A DNA stretch of 64,000 nt, taken from the NCBI GenBank assembly GCA_020638675.1, contig JACKID010000001.1:2790001-2854000 (forward strand), given 5' to 3'. The DNA comes from Planctomycetota bacterium (GTDB lineage Bacteria; Planctomycetota; UBA8742; UBA2392). Each line of letters opens with the position of its first letter. Position 1 is the stretch's first letter. Positions 51,366-59,477 of this stretch are shown one piece after another. A model generated the notes under the pieces. It did no database searches. It saw nothing but the letters and a program-made list of their open reading frames with translations, and was not told where the DNA came from. A program made the translations under genes and the position numbers.

Positions 51366-52640
51366 ATGGCGTTAGTCCTCGCAAGGTATTCAACGCTGCG
51401 CACGCTGGAGTACTTCCGCGTCCCGCGCGATCTGCCCCTCAAGGTCAATGACCTGGTGGTACTGCGTACCAAACGCGGTACCGAGATGGGCCAGGTGAAG
51501 GGCGAAGTCGGCGACCCGAGCCTCGGGCCCAAGGACTCTGTCGGCGGCGAGGTTCTGCGCCGCACAACGATGGAGGACTCGCAACGCTTTCGTGAACACC
51601 GCGAATTCGACATCAAGCCGCTGCGCCGCCAGTTCCGCGAGCTTGCAAAGAAGCACAAGCTGCCCATCCGCTTCGAGAATGCTGAAACGCTGCTGGATGG
51701 CGACAAGCTGGTGATCTACTTCAGCAGCGAAGACCGCGTGGATTTCCGCGACCTGGTCAAAGACCTCTCTGAGCAGGTGCCTCAGCGTATCGAACTGCGG
51801 CAGGTCGGCGCGCGAGACGCGGCGCGCCTGACGGGCGACGTAGGTGTGTGTGGGCAGGAGCTGTGCTGCATCAGCTACATCATCGACTTCGTGCCCGTGT
51901 CCATGAAGATGGCGAAGTCGCAGCGCATCAGCCTCGACCCGAACAAGATCAGCGGCCAGTGCGGGCGCCTCAAGTGCTGCCTGAAGTACGAGGACGACCT
52001 GTACAACGAGCTGAAGAAGAACGTCCCGCAGGAAGGCCAGCCGGTTGTGTGCGAGGGCAAAGACTGCCACGCCTGCAACGTGGACATCCTCGGGCAGAAA
52101 GTGACGGTAGACTTCGGCGACGGCAACCGCGAAGAGCGCGACATCACCGAAATCCAGTTCGAGCCGGGCTGGTCTGAAAAGGACATCCGCCGCTACCGCA
52201 AGGAGCGCAAGGCGAAGATCCGCGCCGAGAAGGAAGCGCGCATCGCCGAAAAGCAGGCGCGCGCCGACCGCCGCAACCAGCCACGCCCGGAAAGCCCCGA
52301 CCGCCGCCAGGGGCAGGATGCCGTCCACCCCGCCCGCAGGGCCGAAGACGAGGCAACTGCGACCGAGAGCGAGCCGGAAACCGCGGAGTCAGACACCGCG
52401 CCGCCAGATTCCGAAGACCTGTCGACAGGCGTCGAGGAGCCGGCAACCCAGGCGGAGCCGGACGGCGTAGATGACAGCGAAGCGGATGCGGAGCCCGGCC
52501 AGCCCGATGCCGAAGGCGCACCGGGCGACGGCGAGCAGCGTCCGAAACGCAGACGGCGTGGGCGACGCCGCGGGCGCCGCGGGCGCCGCGAAGGCGGCAA
52601 CGAAGCCAGCCACGGCGGCCCTCCCGCCCCTGCCGAGTAG
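51366..52640 (+). CDS. ricT: PSP1-domain protein, RicT-like, with long acidic/arginine-rich tail
   Basis: A 424-residue protein. The PSP1 core is at about 1-270: LVVLRTKRGTEMGQV, LPIRFENAETLLDGDKLVIY, DVGVCGQELCC, MAKSQRISLDPNKISGQCGR, LKCCLKYE. The Cys clusters match those of RicT (YaaT), part of the Fe-S containing Ric complex that aids RNase Y-dependent RNA maturation in Bacillus. After a basic helix (about 275-310) comes an acidic disordered stretch, then RRRRGRRRGRRGRRE, a tail absent from Bacillus RicT that could bind RNA. metG follows after 84 nt. Confidence 0.9.
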   Translation: MALVLARYSTLRTLEYFRVPRDLPLKVNDLVVLRTKRGTEMGQVKGEVGDPSLGPKDSVGGEVLRRTTMEDSQRFREHREFDIKPLRRQFRELAKKHKLPIRFENAETLLDGDKLVIYFSSEDRVDFRDLVKDLSEQVPQRIELRQVGARDAARLTGDVGVCGQELCCISYIIDFVPVSMKMAKSQRISLDPNKISGQCGRLKCCLKYEDDLYNELKKNVPQEGQPVVCEGKDCHACNVDILGQKVTVDFGDGNREERDITEIQFEPGWSEKDIRRYRKERKAKIRAEKEARIAEKQARADRRNQPRPESPDRRQGQDAVHPARRAEDEATATESEPETAESDTAPPDSEDLSTGVEEPATQAEPDGVDDSEADAEPGQPDAEGAPGDGEQRPKRRRRGRRRGRRGRREGGNEASHGGPPAPAE

Positions 52641-52724
52641 GCGGCTGCAACCTCCGGCGGCTTCCCGCCGTTAAATTCCCTGACACGGGTTGCGCTATCC
52701 GGCCACGGAGGCCAAAACACCGCC

Positions 52725-54347
52725 ATGACTGAGCTTGAACGACCAATCTACATCACGACGCCGCTGTACTACGTCAATGATGAGCTGCACATCGGGCACG
52801 CAACCACAACCGTGTACGCCGACACGCTTGCGCGCTTCTGGCGGTGCTGCGGACGCCCGACGCTGTTCCTGACCGGCAGCGACGAACACGGCCAGAAAAT
52901 TCACAAGGCGGCAACGGCGGCCGGCACCACGCCGCGCGGATTTGCCGACACGATCGTCGGCAAGTTCGCCGCGCTCTGGGAGCAGCTGGACATCACGCAC
53001 GATGTCTTTATCCGCACCACCGACCCGTTCCACGAAGACGCCGTGCAGAAAGTATTCGAGCGCCTGAAGGCCGCCGACCTGCTCTACAAGTCGGGCTACA
53101 AGGCGCTCTACTGCGTCGACTGCGAGACCAACTACACGGAAAAGGACCTGGTCGACGGCAAGTGCCCGGTCCACAAGACCGTCCCGCAGAATGTTGAAGA
53201 GGAAAACTACTTCTTCAAGCTGTCGAGCTTCACCGAGAAACTGCAGAAGCACATCGAAGCCAATCCGGACTGCATCGTCCCCGAGCCGCGCAAGAACGAG
53301 ATACTCGGCAAGCTGCGCGAGGGCCTGAACGACATCAGCGTTACACGCGTCCAGTTTGACTGGGGCGTGCAGCTTCCGTGGGAAAGCAAGCACGTCATCT
53401 GGGTCTGGACCGATGCACTGGTGAACTACATCAGCGCGCTCGGCTGGCCCGACGCCAAGCACATCCCCACGGATCAGTTCGAGGGGCGCGGACGCCACCC
53501 GCACAGCACACCCGAAGGCGTAAAGCCGTTCGAGTACTGGTGGCCCGAGGCCGTGCACATCGTCGGCAAGGACATTCTCTGGCACCACAGCGTGGTCTGG
53601 TGGAGCGAGCTGCTGGGTGCGGGCGTCACTCCGCCGAAGCAAGTGTTCGCCCACGGCTGGTGGCAGGTCGAGGGCGACAAGATGTCCAAGACGCTCGGCA
53701 ACGTGATTCGCCCGGGCGACGTTGCCGGGAAGTACGGGCGCGACGCGCTGCGCTATCACATCCTGCGCGAGGGGCCCGCCCGCGGTGACGCGGACTGGCG
53801 CCACGCCAGCTTCGTGACGCGCTTCAATTCCGACCTTGCCAACGGGCTGGGCAATCTTGTGAACCGCTCGCTCAACATGCTGAACAAGTACTTCGACGGA
53901 CAGGTGCCGGCCGAGTGCAAGTTCGAGCACGAGAAGCTTGAGGGCGCGCGGCAGGACCTGATTGCGCACGTGAACAACCTGGCGGACCGCCTGCTGGCGG
54001 AAGTACGCCGCTTTGACCTGGATGCCGCGCTGGAGCTGATCTGGGCGCTGGTACGCGACACCAACGCGTTCGTGAACGAATCCGCGCCGTTCAAATTGGC
54101 CAAGGATCCGGCCCGCAAGCAGGACCTGCAGGCCAGCATGCACGCGCTGTGCGAAGTGGTTCACGCGCTGGCCTATGCGCTGAAGCCGTTCTTGCCGGAT
54201 GCGGCGGTCGAAATCGCACGGCAACTGAACATCGAGTTCAATGAGAAGCTGCCCGTTGCGCTCAGTTGGGGGCGCCTGCTGGCAGGCCACAAGATCGGCA
54301 CACCCGCGCCTCTGTTTCAGCGGCTGGACGAGAAGGTGGATGGCTGA
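52725..54347 (+). CDS. metG: Methionyl-tRNA synthetase
   Basis: A 540-residue class I synthetase. The HIGH motif is at 22-25 (ELHIGHATTT) and KMSKT at 319-323 (GDKMSKTLGN). The zinc-binding knuckle in the connective-peptide region reads CVDCETNYTEKDLVDGKCPV followed by His. The anticodon-binding helical domain occupies about 370-530. There is no C-terminal EMAP/tRNA-binding domain, so it is the short form. It charges tRNA-Met for initiation and elongation. Its last 8 nt overlap the start of the next gene. Confidence 0.97.
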   Translation: MTELERPIYITTPLYYVNDELHIGHATTTVYADTLARFWRCCGRPTLFLTGSDEHGQKIHKAATAAGTTPRGFADTIVGKFAALWEQLDITHDVFIRTTDPFHEDAVQKVFERLKAADLLYKSGYKALYCVDCETNYTEKDLVDGKCPVHKTVPQNVEEENYFFKLSSFTEKLQKHIEANPDCIVPEPRKNEILGKLREGLNDISVTRVQFDWGVQLPWESKHVIWVWTDALVNYISALGWPDAKHIPTDQFEGRGRHPHSTPEGVKPFEYWWPEAVHIVGKDILWHHSVVWWSELLGAGVTPPKQVFAHGWWQVEGDKMSKTLGNVIRPGDVAGKYGRDALRYHILREGPARGDADWRHASFVTRFNSDLANGLGNLVNRSLNMLNKYFDGQVPAECKFEHEKLEGARQDLIAHVNNLADRLLAEVRRFDLDAALELIWALVRDTNAFVNESAPFKLAKDPARKQDLQASMHALCEVVHALAYALKPFLPDAAVEIARQLNIEFNEKLPVALSWGRLLAGHKIGTPAPLFQRLDEKVDG

Positions 54348-54756
54348 AGAGCCCGACAACCCGCAAGAGCCCGAAACACCGATCGACGTAGAGGCGGTGC
54401 TGCTGGACGTGCGCCGCAAGGACCCACGCTACCGCAGCGCCGCCTACCGTTTCGTGCTTTTCCAGGGCATCGAGTACACGTTGCGGGAGTACGCCGGGGT
54501 GCCGCAGGGCGAGTACCGCCACATGAGCGGGCGAGAGATCTGTGAAGGGCTGCGCCTGTTGGCGTTGAGCGAATTCGGCCCATTGGCGTTCGACGTCTGG
54601 GCGTGGTGGGGCGTGCAGACCACCCGGGACTGGGGCGAAATCGTGTTCAACCTGATCCACGCCGGGCTGCTGAATGCCGACGAACAAGACAGGATTGAGG
54701 ACTTCGACGACGTCTACGACGTGCGCCGGGCGCTCAGCCCCGCCAGCTCTCGCTGA
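54340..54756 (+). CDS. Minf_1886 family protein
   Basis: A 138-residue protein starting at ATG 54340 inside the end of metG (8-nt overlap, ATGGCTGA), so translation is coupled. The diagnostic region is YRFVLFQGIEYTLREYAG, RHMSGREICEGLRLLALSEF, then WGVQTTRDWGEIVFNLIHAG and ED-DDVYD. The family is found mainly in Planctomycetota, Verrucomicrobiota and relatives and has no assigned function. Its stop abuts (1 nt) the stop of the convergent gene. Confidence 0.88.
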   Translation: MAEEPDNPQEPETPIDVEAVLLDVRRKDPRYRSAAYRFVLFQGIEYTLREYAGVPQGEYRHMSGREICEGLRLLALSEFGPLAFDVWAWWGVQTTRDWGEIVFNLIHAGLLNADEQDRIEDFDDVYDVRRALSPASSR

Positions 54757-56286
54757 TCAGACTAACGCGGCCTTGAGAGCGCGCACCAGCTCGATCGCAT
54801 CTACGCGCGTGTCGAACGGAATCACCTGCAGCTTTTCTTTGACGGCCGGTTTCTCGAATTTCGCACGCGCCTCCGCAAGCAAGTCTGACGTCGCGTCGCT
54901 TACTCTTGACGGGTCAAGTTCGCGGCGGTTCATGCGCTCGCGCACAACCTCGTCCGGCGCGTCGCAGTGAATGAACACGACGTGCCCCCCGGCCTCGCGG
55001 GCGGCTTCGACGGCCTGCGCCCGGCCTTCGCTTAGCCCGAACTGTGCATCCAGCACGATGCCGCCCTCGGCCTCGCCGATCGCAGCGTAGAGGACGTCAT
55101 ACACGCGCACTGACATCTCGTGGCTGTAGGCGTCCTGCGGGAGGCGGTCGCTGGGCGCTACTCCGGCGAGGCGCTTGCGCTCGACGTCGCTGTTCACTAC
55201 CGGCCAGCCGAATGCTTCGCCGATTGCGCTGGCCACAGTGCTCTTGCCGCAGCCCATGATGCCCATGACAACAATGACGTGCGGCTCGCGCGCGTAGAAA
55301 TCCGCCAGGCGGAAGTAGTCGGATGCCGTCTGTCGGGCGCGGTCCTTCTGCTCTGCGGGAACTTCCGGCTCGAGCAATTGCAGCGCGGTTACCTTTGCCA
55401 TCACGCAGGCGAGGTGCGCCTGGTAGTAGCGGCGCAGTGCATCCGGGAAATCGTCGCGCGCGATTTCGCGGTAGGCGCTGAAGACGTGGGCGGCCATGTC
55501 GAACGCGCCCAGCGACTCCAGGCCAGTAGCGAGGAAGGCCGCTTCGGCAAGGGTGTCCAAGCGCCGGAACAGCGGGTTGAACTCGATGCAGTCGGTGATG
55601 ACCGGGCGCTCGTCCACAAAGGCGATGTTGCCCGGCTTCAGGTCGCCATGGCCTTCCCGGATGCGGTCGCCCGCCACCCGGGATTCAAAGACCGAGTGGT
55701 TGGCCTCGAACCAGCCACGCAGCAGTGCATCCAGCCGCTCCCAGCGCTCGCGCGTCAGGCATTCGGGCACGAACTGCTCGCATTCAGCTATGTTTGCGAC
55801 GGTGTTGTGGCGCAGGTTCTCGGGCAACCCGTTGGCGCGCACCTCGTCACTCGCAGGCGAAGCCTGCAGTGCGCGCACGAGACGTTCCATCAACGCGATG
55901 ATTTGCGCCTCGCTGACCTTGCCGGCCTTGAGTTGCACGGGCAGCCACGCGTCATCCGGGATGCGTTTCATGACTACGCAGTAGTCGACTACGCCGCTGT
56001 GTGGCGATTCCGGCAGATCTTCGAGCAGGGGCCCGATTTCGAGCGCGTTATCGTGTTGCGTGATCTCCGCTACACCAAGGTAGGTCTCGGGCGAGAACAC
56101 CCGGTTGAACCGCAGCTCGTTCAGGATCATCTGCCGCCTCAGCGCCAGCGTCGAGTAGTCCAGGAACGGGAACTTGACGGGCTTCTTCAGCTTGTAGGCG
56201 CGGTCGTCCTTCAACAGCACGAAGTTCGCGTGCGTCTGGATCTCGCGCTCCGGGTTTAGAGCAAATGGAAGTCCGCTGAAGTGCAT
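54757..56286 (-). CDS. Fusion of aminoglycoside-phosphotransferase-like kinase and P-loop kinase
   Basis: A 509-residue two-domain protein. The N-terminal about 320 residues are a protein-kinase/APH-like fold: THANFVLLKDDRAYKLKKPV supplies the ATP-binding Lys, and the catalytic loop is EGHGDLKPGNIAF followed by ITDCIEFN. The C-terminal about 170 residues are a zeta-toxin/AAA-type P-loop kinase: VVMGIMGCGKSTVA, DAQFG, and FIHCDAPDEVVRERM. This pairing is a known family with unidentified substrate, not an antibiotic-resistance gene by itself. The ATG is preceded by a hairpin-rich gap. The end is directly adjacent to the Minf_1886 stop. Confidence 0.87.
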   Translation of the reverse strand: MHFSGLPFALNPEREIQTHANFVLLKDDRAYKLKKPVKFPFLDYSTLALRRQMILNELRFNRVFSPETYLGVAEITQHDNALEIGPLLEDLPESPHSGVVDYCVVMKRIPDDAWLPVQLKAGKVSEAQIIALMERLVRALQASPASDEVRANGLPENLRHNTVANIAECEQFVPECLTRERWERLDALLRGWFEANHSVFESRVAGDRIREGHGDLKPGNIAFVDERPVITDCIEFNPLFRRLDTLAEAAFLATGLESLGAFDMAAHVFSAYREIARDDFPDALRRYYQAHLACVMAKVTALQLLEPEVPAEQKDRARQTASDYFRLADFYAREPHVIVVMGIMGCGKSTVASAIGEAFGWPVVNSDVERKRLAGVAPSDRLPQDAYSHEMSVRVYDVLYAAIGEAEGGIVLDAQFGLSEGRAQAVEAAREAGGHVVFIHCDAPDEVVRERMNRRELDPSRVSDATSDLLAEARAKFEKPAVKEKLQVIPFDTRVDAIELVRALKAALV

Positions 56287-56350
56287 GCCTGCTTATAACC
56301 CGGGCGGCAACGGCCGGGGATACCTTCGTATGAAGGTTGGTGAAATGAAC

Positions 56351-56417
56351 AACCCCGGCCGTTGGGCCGGGGTTGAGCGGTGTCTGGCAGTCATACCCAG
56401 CCCTTGCAGGCCGGGCT
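56351..56417 (-). terminator. Hairpins after the secretin gene
   Basis: Two GC-rich hairpins lie 3' of the secretin stop on the minus strand. One is imperfect at 56395-56417 (related to the CCCAGCCC repeats at 22.0-22.2 kb). The other is a perfect 10-bp stem AACCCCGGCC / GGCCGGGGTT with loop GTTG at 56351-56374. No long T-run follows, so they could be terminators or 3' stabilisers. Confidence 0.55.
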
Positions 56418-56419
56418 AC

Positions 56420-59185
56420 TTAGCTGTCCCAACCCGGACGACGGTTTTCTTCGTCGTTCAGGTCGATGACCTTGGCGTGGACCACGATGACGAGGTTGAA
56501 CTGTTCCTTGTCGCGGCCCTGGCGCTTGAACAGGATGCCGAGCAGCGGGATGTCGCTGAGGATCGGCACACCGCTCTCGATCCACTTGTCGCGGACCGTC
56601 TTCAAGCCGGCGATCACAACCGCGCCGCCGTCAGGCACGCGCACGGTGGTCTGCACCGTCTGCAGCTTGATCTCCGGGATCTGGATGGTGACGCTGCTGG
56701 TCGGGCCGAGCGTCGTGGTGAACGTCGGGATCGGCAGGGTCAGTTCCGCAACCGTGGGCTGCACTTCGATGGTGATGAAGCGGCGGTCGTTGCTGACCGT
56801 CGGCTTCACGTCCAGCACCATGCCGTCGAGGATCGTGTCGATCACCGGGTTGGCGATGGCGGCGCTGGTCGCGCTGTTCAGCTCGAAGTCCTGCACGTAC
56901 GGGATCTGGTTGACGATGGTGATGTTGGCGCGCTGCGTGTTGAAGGCGCTCAGGCGCGGCGCGGTCAGCACGCGTGCCTTCTTGCGCTTCTGCACCGCGA
57001 CGATCACCGCGTTGATCTGCGTCAGGTCGATGAAGTAGGCGAACTGCATCGCGAAGCCGCCCGTGTTCGTCAGCATGTTGCCGAGCGAGTTGTCGTAGAT
57101 GTGCTCGAAGCGCCCGCGGATGTCCTGGTTGAAGTTCACCGGCGGGTTATTCGGGTCCTGGTTATTGAAGAAAATACCCGAGGTCGGGTTGGCCGGGGCA
57201 ATGCCGCCCGAGCCGTTGTCGAACTGGCCGCCGGCGTTGTCTTCCGGGCCGGTGGTGACGTCTTCGAGCGTGGTATTGGCCTGGTTCGGAACCTGGGCCG
57301 GACCGCCGTTGCCGCGGAAGTCGATGCCGAAGTCCTGCAGGTAGTCGTCCTCGACGCTGATGAAGCGAACCTCGATGTTGACCATCAGGCCCGCGATCTT
57401 GCGCAGCTCGTCAAGGAAGTCGCGCAGCTCGGCCTGCACCTGCGGGGTGTGCGTGGCGACCAGCTGACCGCCGAAGAATTTCAGGGCGTTCGGCTCGTCC
57501 CAGGTGTCCGGGGCGACCGACTCGGTGACCAACTCTTCGATGCGGTCGATGTCCAGCGTGCGCTCGGATTCGTCCGGGTACACGATGCTGGGGCCTGAGC
57601 CGCTGTCTTCGGCGGGCGTCAGGCGAATGCGCGGGCCGACGAACTCGGTGATGTTGAAGGTCAGGTCGCGCACGTCGTGCACGCGTGTGACCACCGAGTT
57701 GGCGTCCTGCTCGGCGTCTTCACCGACGACAAACAGCACGCCGTAGCGGAACTGTGTCTTGAGGTCCATGTCGGTCAGGATGATGTTCAACGCGCTGCCG
57801 AGCGGAATGCCATCGAGGCTGATCGTCACCGGCTCTTCGCCGCTGGCGTCGGCCACGTCCGGGTGCAGGCGGATTGCCACACCGGCCTTGCGCTGGATGT
57901 CCGCAATCACGTTGGCCAGCGGCTCTTCTTCATAGTTAATCGGCACGATCTTGGAATCGAGCGCGTTCTGGATGCGCTGGACGTCCGGATCGATCTCGAC
58001 CGAATCCTGCGCGATCGAGCGGCGGGCGCGGATGCGCTCGGCCAGAAGCCCGGTCGGGTAACGCAGGGTGCTGGTCTGCGGCACCATCGCCTCGCGCAAC
58101 TGGCGCAGGGTTTCCTGGTAGCCGGCCATGCGGCGCTCAAAGGTGTCGCGGTTGAGCTGGATCAGGCGACGGTCGGCGATTTCACGCTTCAACTCGTCGG
58201 CCTTGCGGAACTGCGGGTCGAGGTAAAGGATGCGGTCCACGATTTCGCTGGCGGTGCGGAAGCGGCGAAGCTCGAGGTTGTAGACAGCCTGGCGCCACAA
58301 CTCGACGATTTCTTCCTTGCGGCGGTCTTCCTCGGCCTGGCTTTCCAGGTCGCGCATGCGGCGCTCGCGCTTCAGGGCCTCTTCCTCGAGGGCCTTGCGT
58401 GAGCGCTGAAGCTCAATGCGGGCGCGGTCAAGACCGGCGCGGGCGACGCTGTCGTAATCCTTGCTCAGCTCCGCGCCGTACGGCGCGAACTTCACGAGGC
58501 GGCGCAGCTTTTCCCACTCGTCGATCGCTTCCGACCACTGGCCATTGTTCTCAAAGTCCTTGGCCTTGTCGTAGGTACGGGCAGCTTCGATCTCGTACTC
58601 TTCCTGCGCGGCGGCCGGCATGTCAGCCCAGCGCGGGGCGAGGGTAGTGCCCTTGCTCAGCATGTCGCGGGTTTCGTCCAGCAGCTTCTCGACGTCCTTG
58701 GTGTCGGCGCCGGGCTTGAGGGCGAGTGCGCGCTCGAAGTACTTTTCGGCCTCTTCGAGGTCGTTGGCCTGCTTGGCCAGCACGCCGCGATCCTTCAGCC
58801 ACTTGTACTCGACGTCGCGACGGCGGTCGTTATCAAACACCTCGCGCGCTTCCTTGTCGTCCTTGCCGACGTCCGCGCCGCGCGTGGTCTTGTCGATCTT
58901 CTCGCCGGTATCGGTCACGCCCGCCGTGCCGGAGCGTTCACCGCCCGGGTTGTCGTGCAGGTTGCCCGGAGCGCCCTTGCCTTCGCGCTCATAGCCTTCC
59001 GGCGGGTCCTGATCTTCCGGCGGAACATCGTTCACCGTGTCCGACGCGACGTAGGAATCCGAGGCCCAGTTGCTGCTGCCGCGATCGGCGTTGCCCTGGA
59101 ACGGCATGACGGAGCAGGCCGTTGCCACAGCGCACGCGCAGGTCAGCGCAAGTACCGCACGCAAGCTCTTCAAAGTGACTCTCAT
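56420..59185 (-). CDS. Secretin-family outer-membrane channel protein with long N-terminal helical region
   Basis: A 921-residue protein. ATG 59185 begins a signal peptide ending in a lipobox-like VATAC (C24). Residues about 25-150 are polar and disordered. About 150-400 are helical/TPR-like and coiled coil. A secretin N-domain follows (IVPINYEEEPLANVIADIQR, PVTISLDGIPLGSALNIILT), then another N-domain with QLVATHTPQVQAELRDFLDE. The C-terminal beta-domain (about 620-910) has APRLSAFNTQRANI, VVIAGLKTVRDKWIESGVPI and LSDIPLLGILFKRQ. GspD/PilQ-type assignment is firm. The long helical N-terminus is unusual and no other secretion genes adjoin. Confidence 0.9.
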   Translation of the reverse strand: MRVTLKSLRAVLALTCACAVATACSVMPFQGNADRGSSNWASDSYVASDTVNDVPPEDQDPPEGYEREGKGAPGNLHDNPGGERSGTAGVTDTGEKIDKTTRGADVGKDDKEAREVFDNDRRRDVEYKWLKDRGVLAKQANDLEEAEKYFERALALKPGADTKDVEKLLDETRDMLSKGTTLAPRWADMPAAAQEEYEIEAARTYDKAKDFENNGQWSEAIDEWEKLRRLVKFAPYGAELSKDYDSVARAGLDRARIELQRSRKALEEEALKRERRMRDLESQAEEDRRKEEIVELWRQAVYNLELRRFRTASEIVDRILYLDPQFRKADELKREIADRRLIQLNRDTFERRMAGYQETLRQLREAMVPQTSTLRYPTGLLAERIRARRSIAQDSVEIDPDVQRIQNALDSKIVPINYEEEPLANVIADIQRKAGVAIRLHPDVADASGEEPVTISLDGIPLGSALNIILTDMDLKTQFRYGVLFVVGEDAEQDANSVVTRVHDVRDLTFNITEFVGPRIRLTPAEDSGSGPSIVYPDESERTLDIDRIEELVTESVAPDTWDEPNALKFFGGQLVATHTPQVQAELRDFLDELRKIAGLMVNIEVRFISVEDDYLQDFGIDFRGNGGPAQVPNQANTTLEDVTTGPEDNAGGQFDNGSGGIAPANPTSGIFFNNQDPNNPPVNFNQDIRGRFEHIYDNSLGNMLTNTGGFAMQFAYFIDLTQINAVIVAVQKRKKARVLTAPRLSAFNTQRANITIVNQIPYVQDFELNSATSAAIANPVIDTILDGMVLDVKPTVSNDRRFITIEVQPTVAELTLPIPTFTTTLGPTSSVTIQIPEIKLQTVQTTVRVPDGGAVVIAGLKTVRDKWIESGVPILSDIPLLGILFKRQGRDKEQFNLVIVVHAKVIDLNDEENRRPGWDS

Positions 59186-59477
59186 TGAGCGTAGTCCTCG
59201 CCTTGGGGTCCGCGACAAACGGCAAGACGGCAATCAGCCGGGGGGCCGTTGTCGCAATACACCAGGGGAACCAGGGGTTCGCAAAAATCGGGGGGTAAAA
59301 AGAAGGTTAGCCACGCCTATCCCCCCGTCAAGCACGAAAAGCAGGGGGTTAAGGCCATGAAATCGTCACTGTCTGACCAGCGATCTTGCTTCCATTGAGT
59401 GACTTAACTCGCCCACAGGTGACGGTCGGGACGAGCTTGGTGCCCGTCCCGACCTGCCGCGCGTGCCCAGCGCAAGT
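59186..59477. other. Intergenic region between secretin and surface-protein genes
   Basis: This 292-bp gap holds the secretin promoter region and, near its right end, the 59424-59454 hairpin. Several GGGGG/CCCCC tracts are present. No gene on either strand. Confidence 0.45.
59424..59454 (-). terminator. Hairpin downstream of the regulatory-like/PDZ gene
   Basis: A perfect 10-bp stem GGTCGGGACG / CGTCCCGACC with an 11-nt loop lies 24 nt after the stop codon of the minus-strand gene at 59478. It lacks a clear T-run, so it is a possible rather than certain terminator. Confidence 0.5.

Noticed and set aside
54757..56286. Aminoglycoside resistance gene
   Set aside because: The APH-like domain is fused to a P-loop kinase, a widespread family not linked to resistance, and no resistance context is present.
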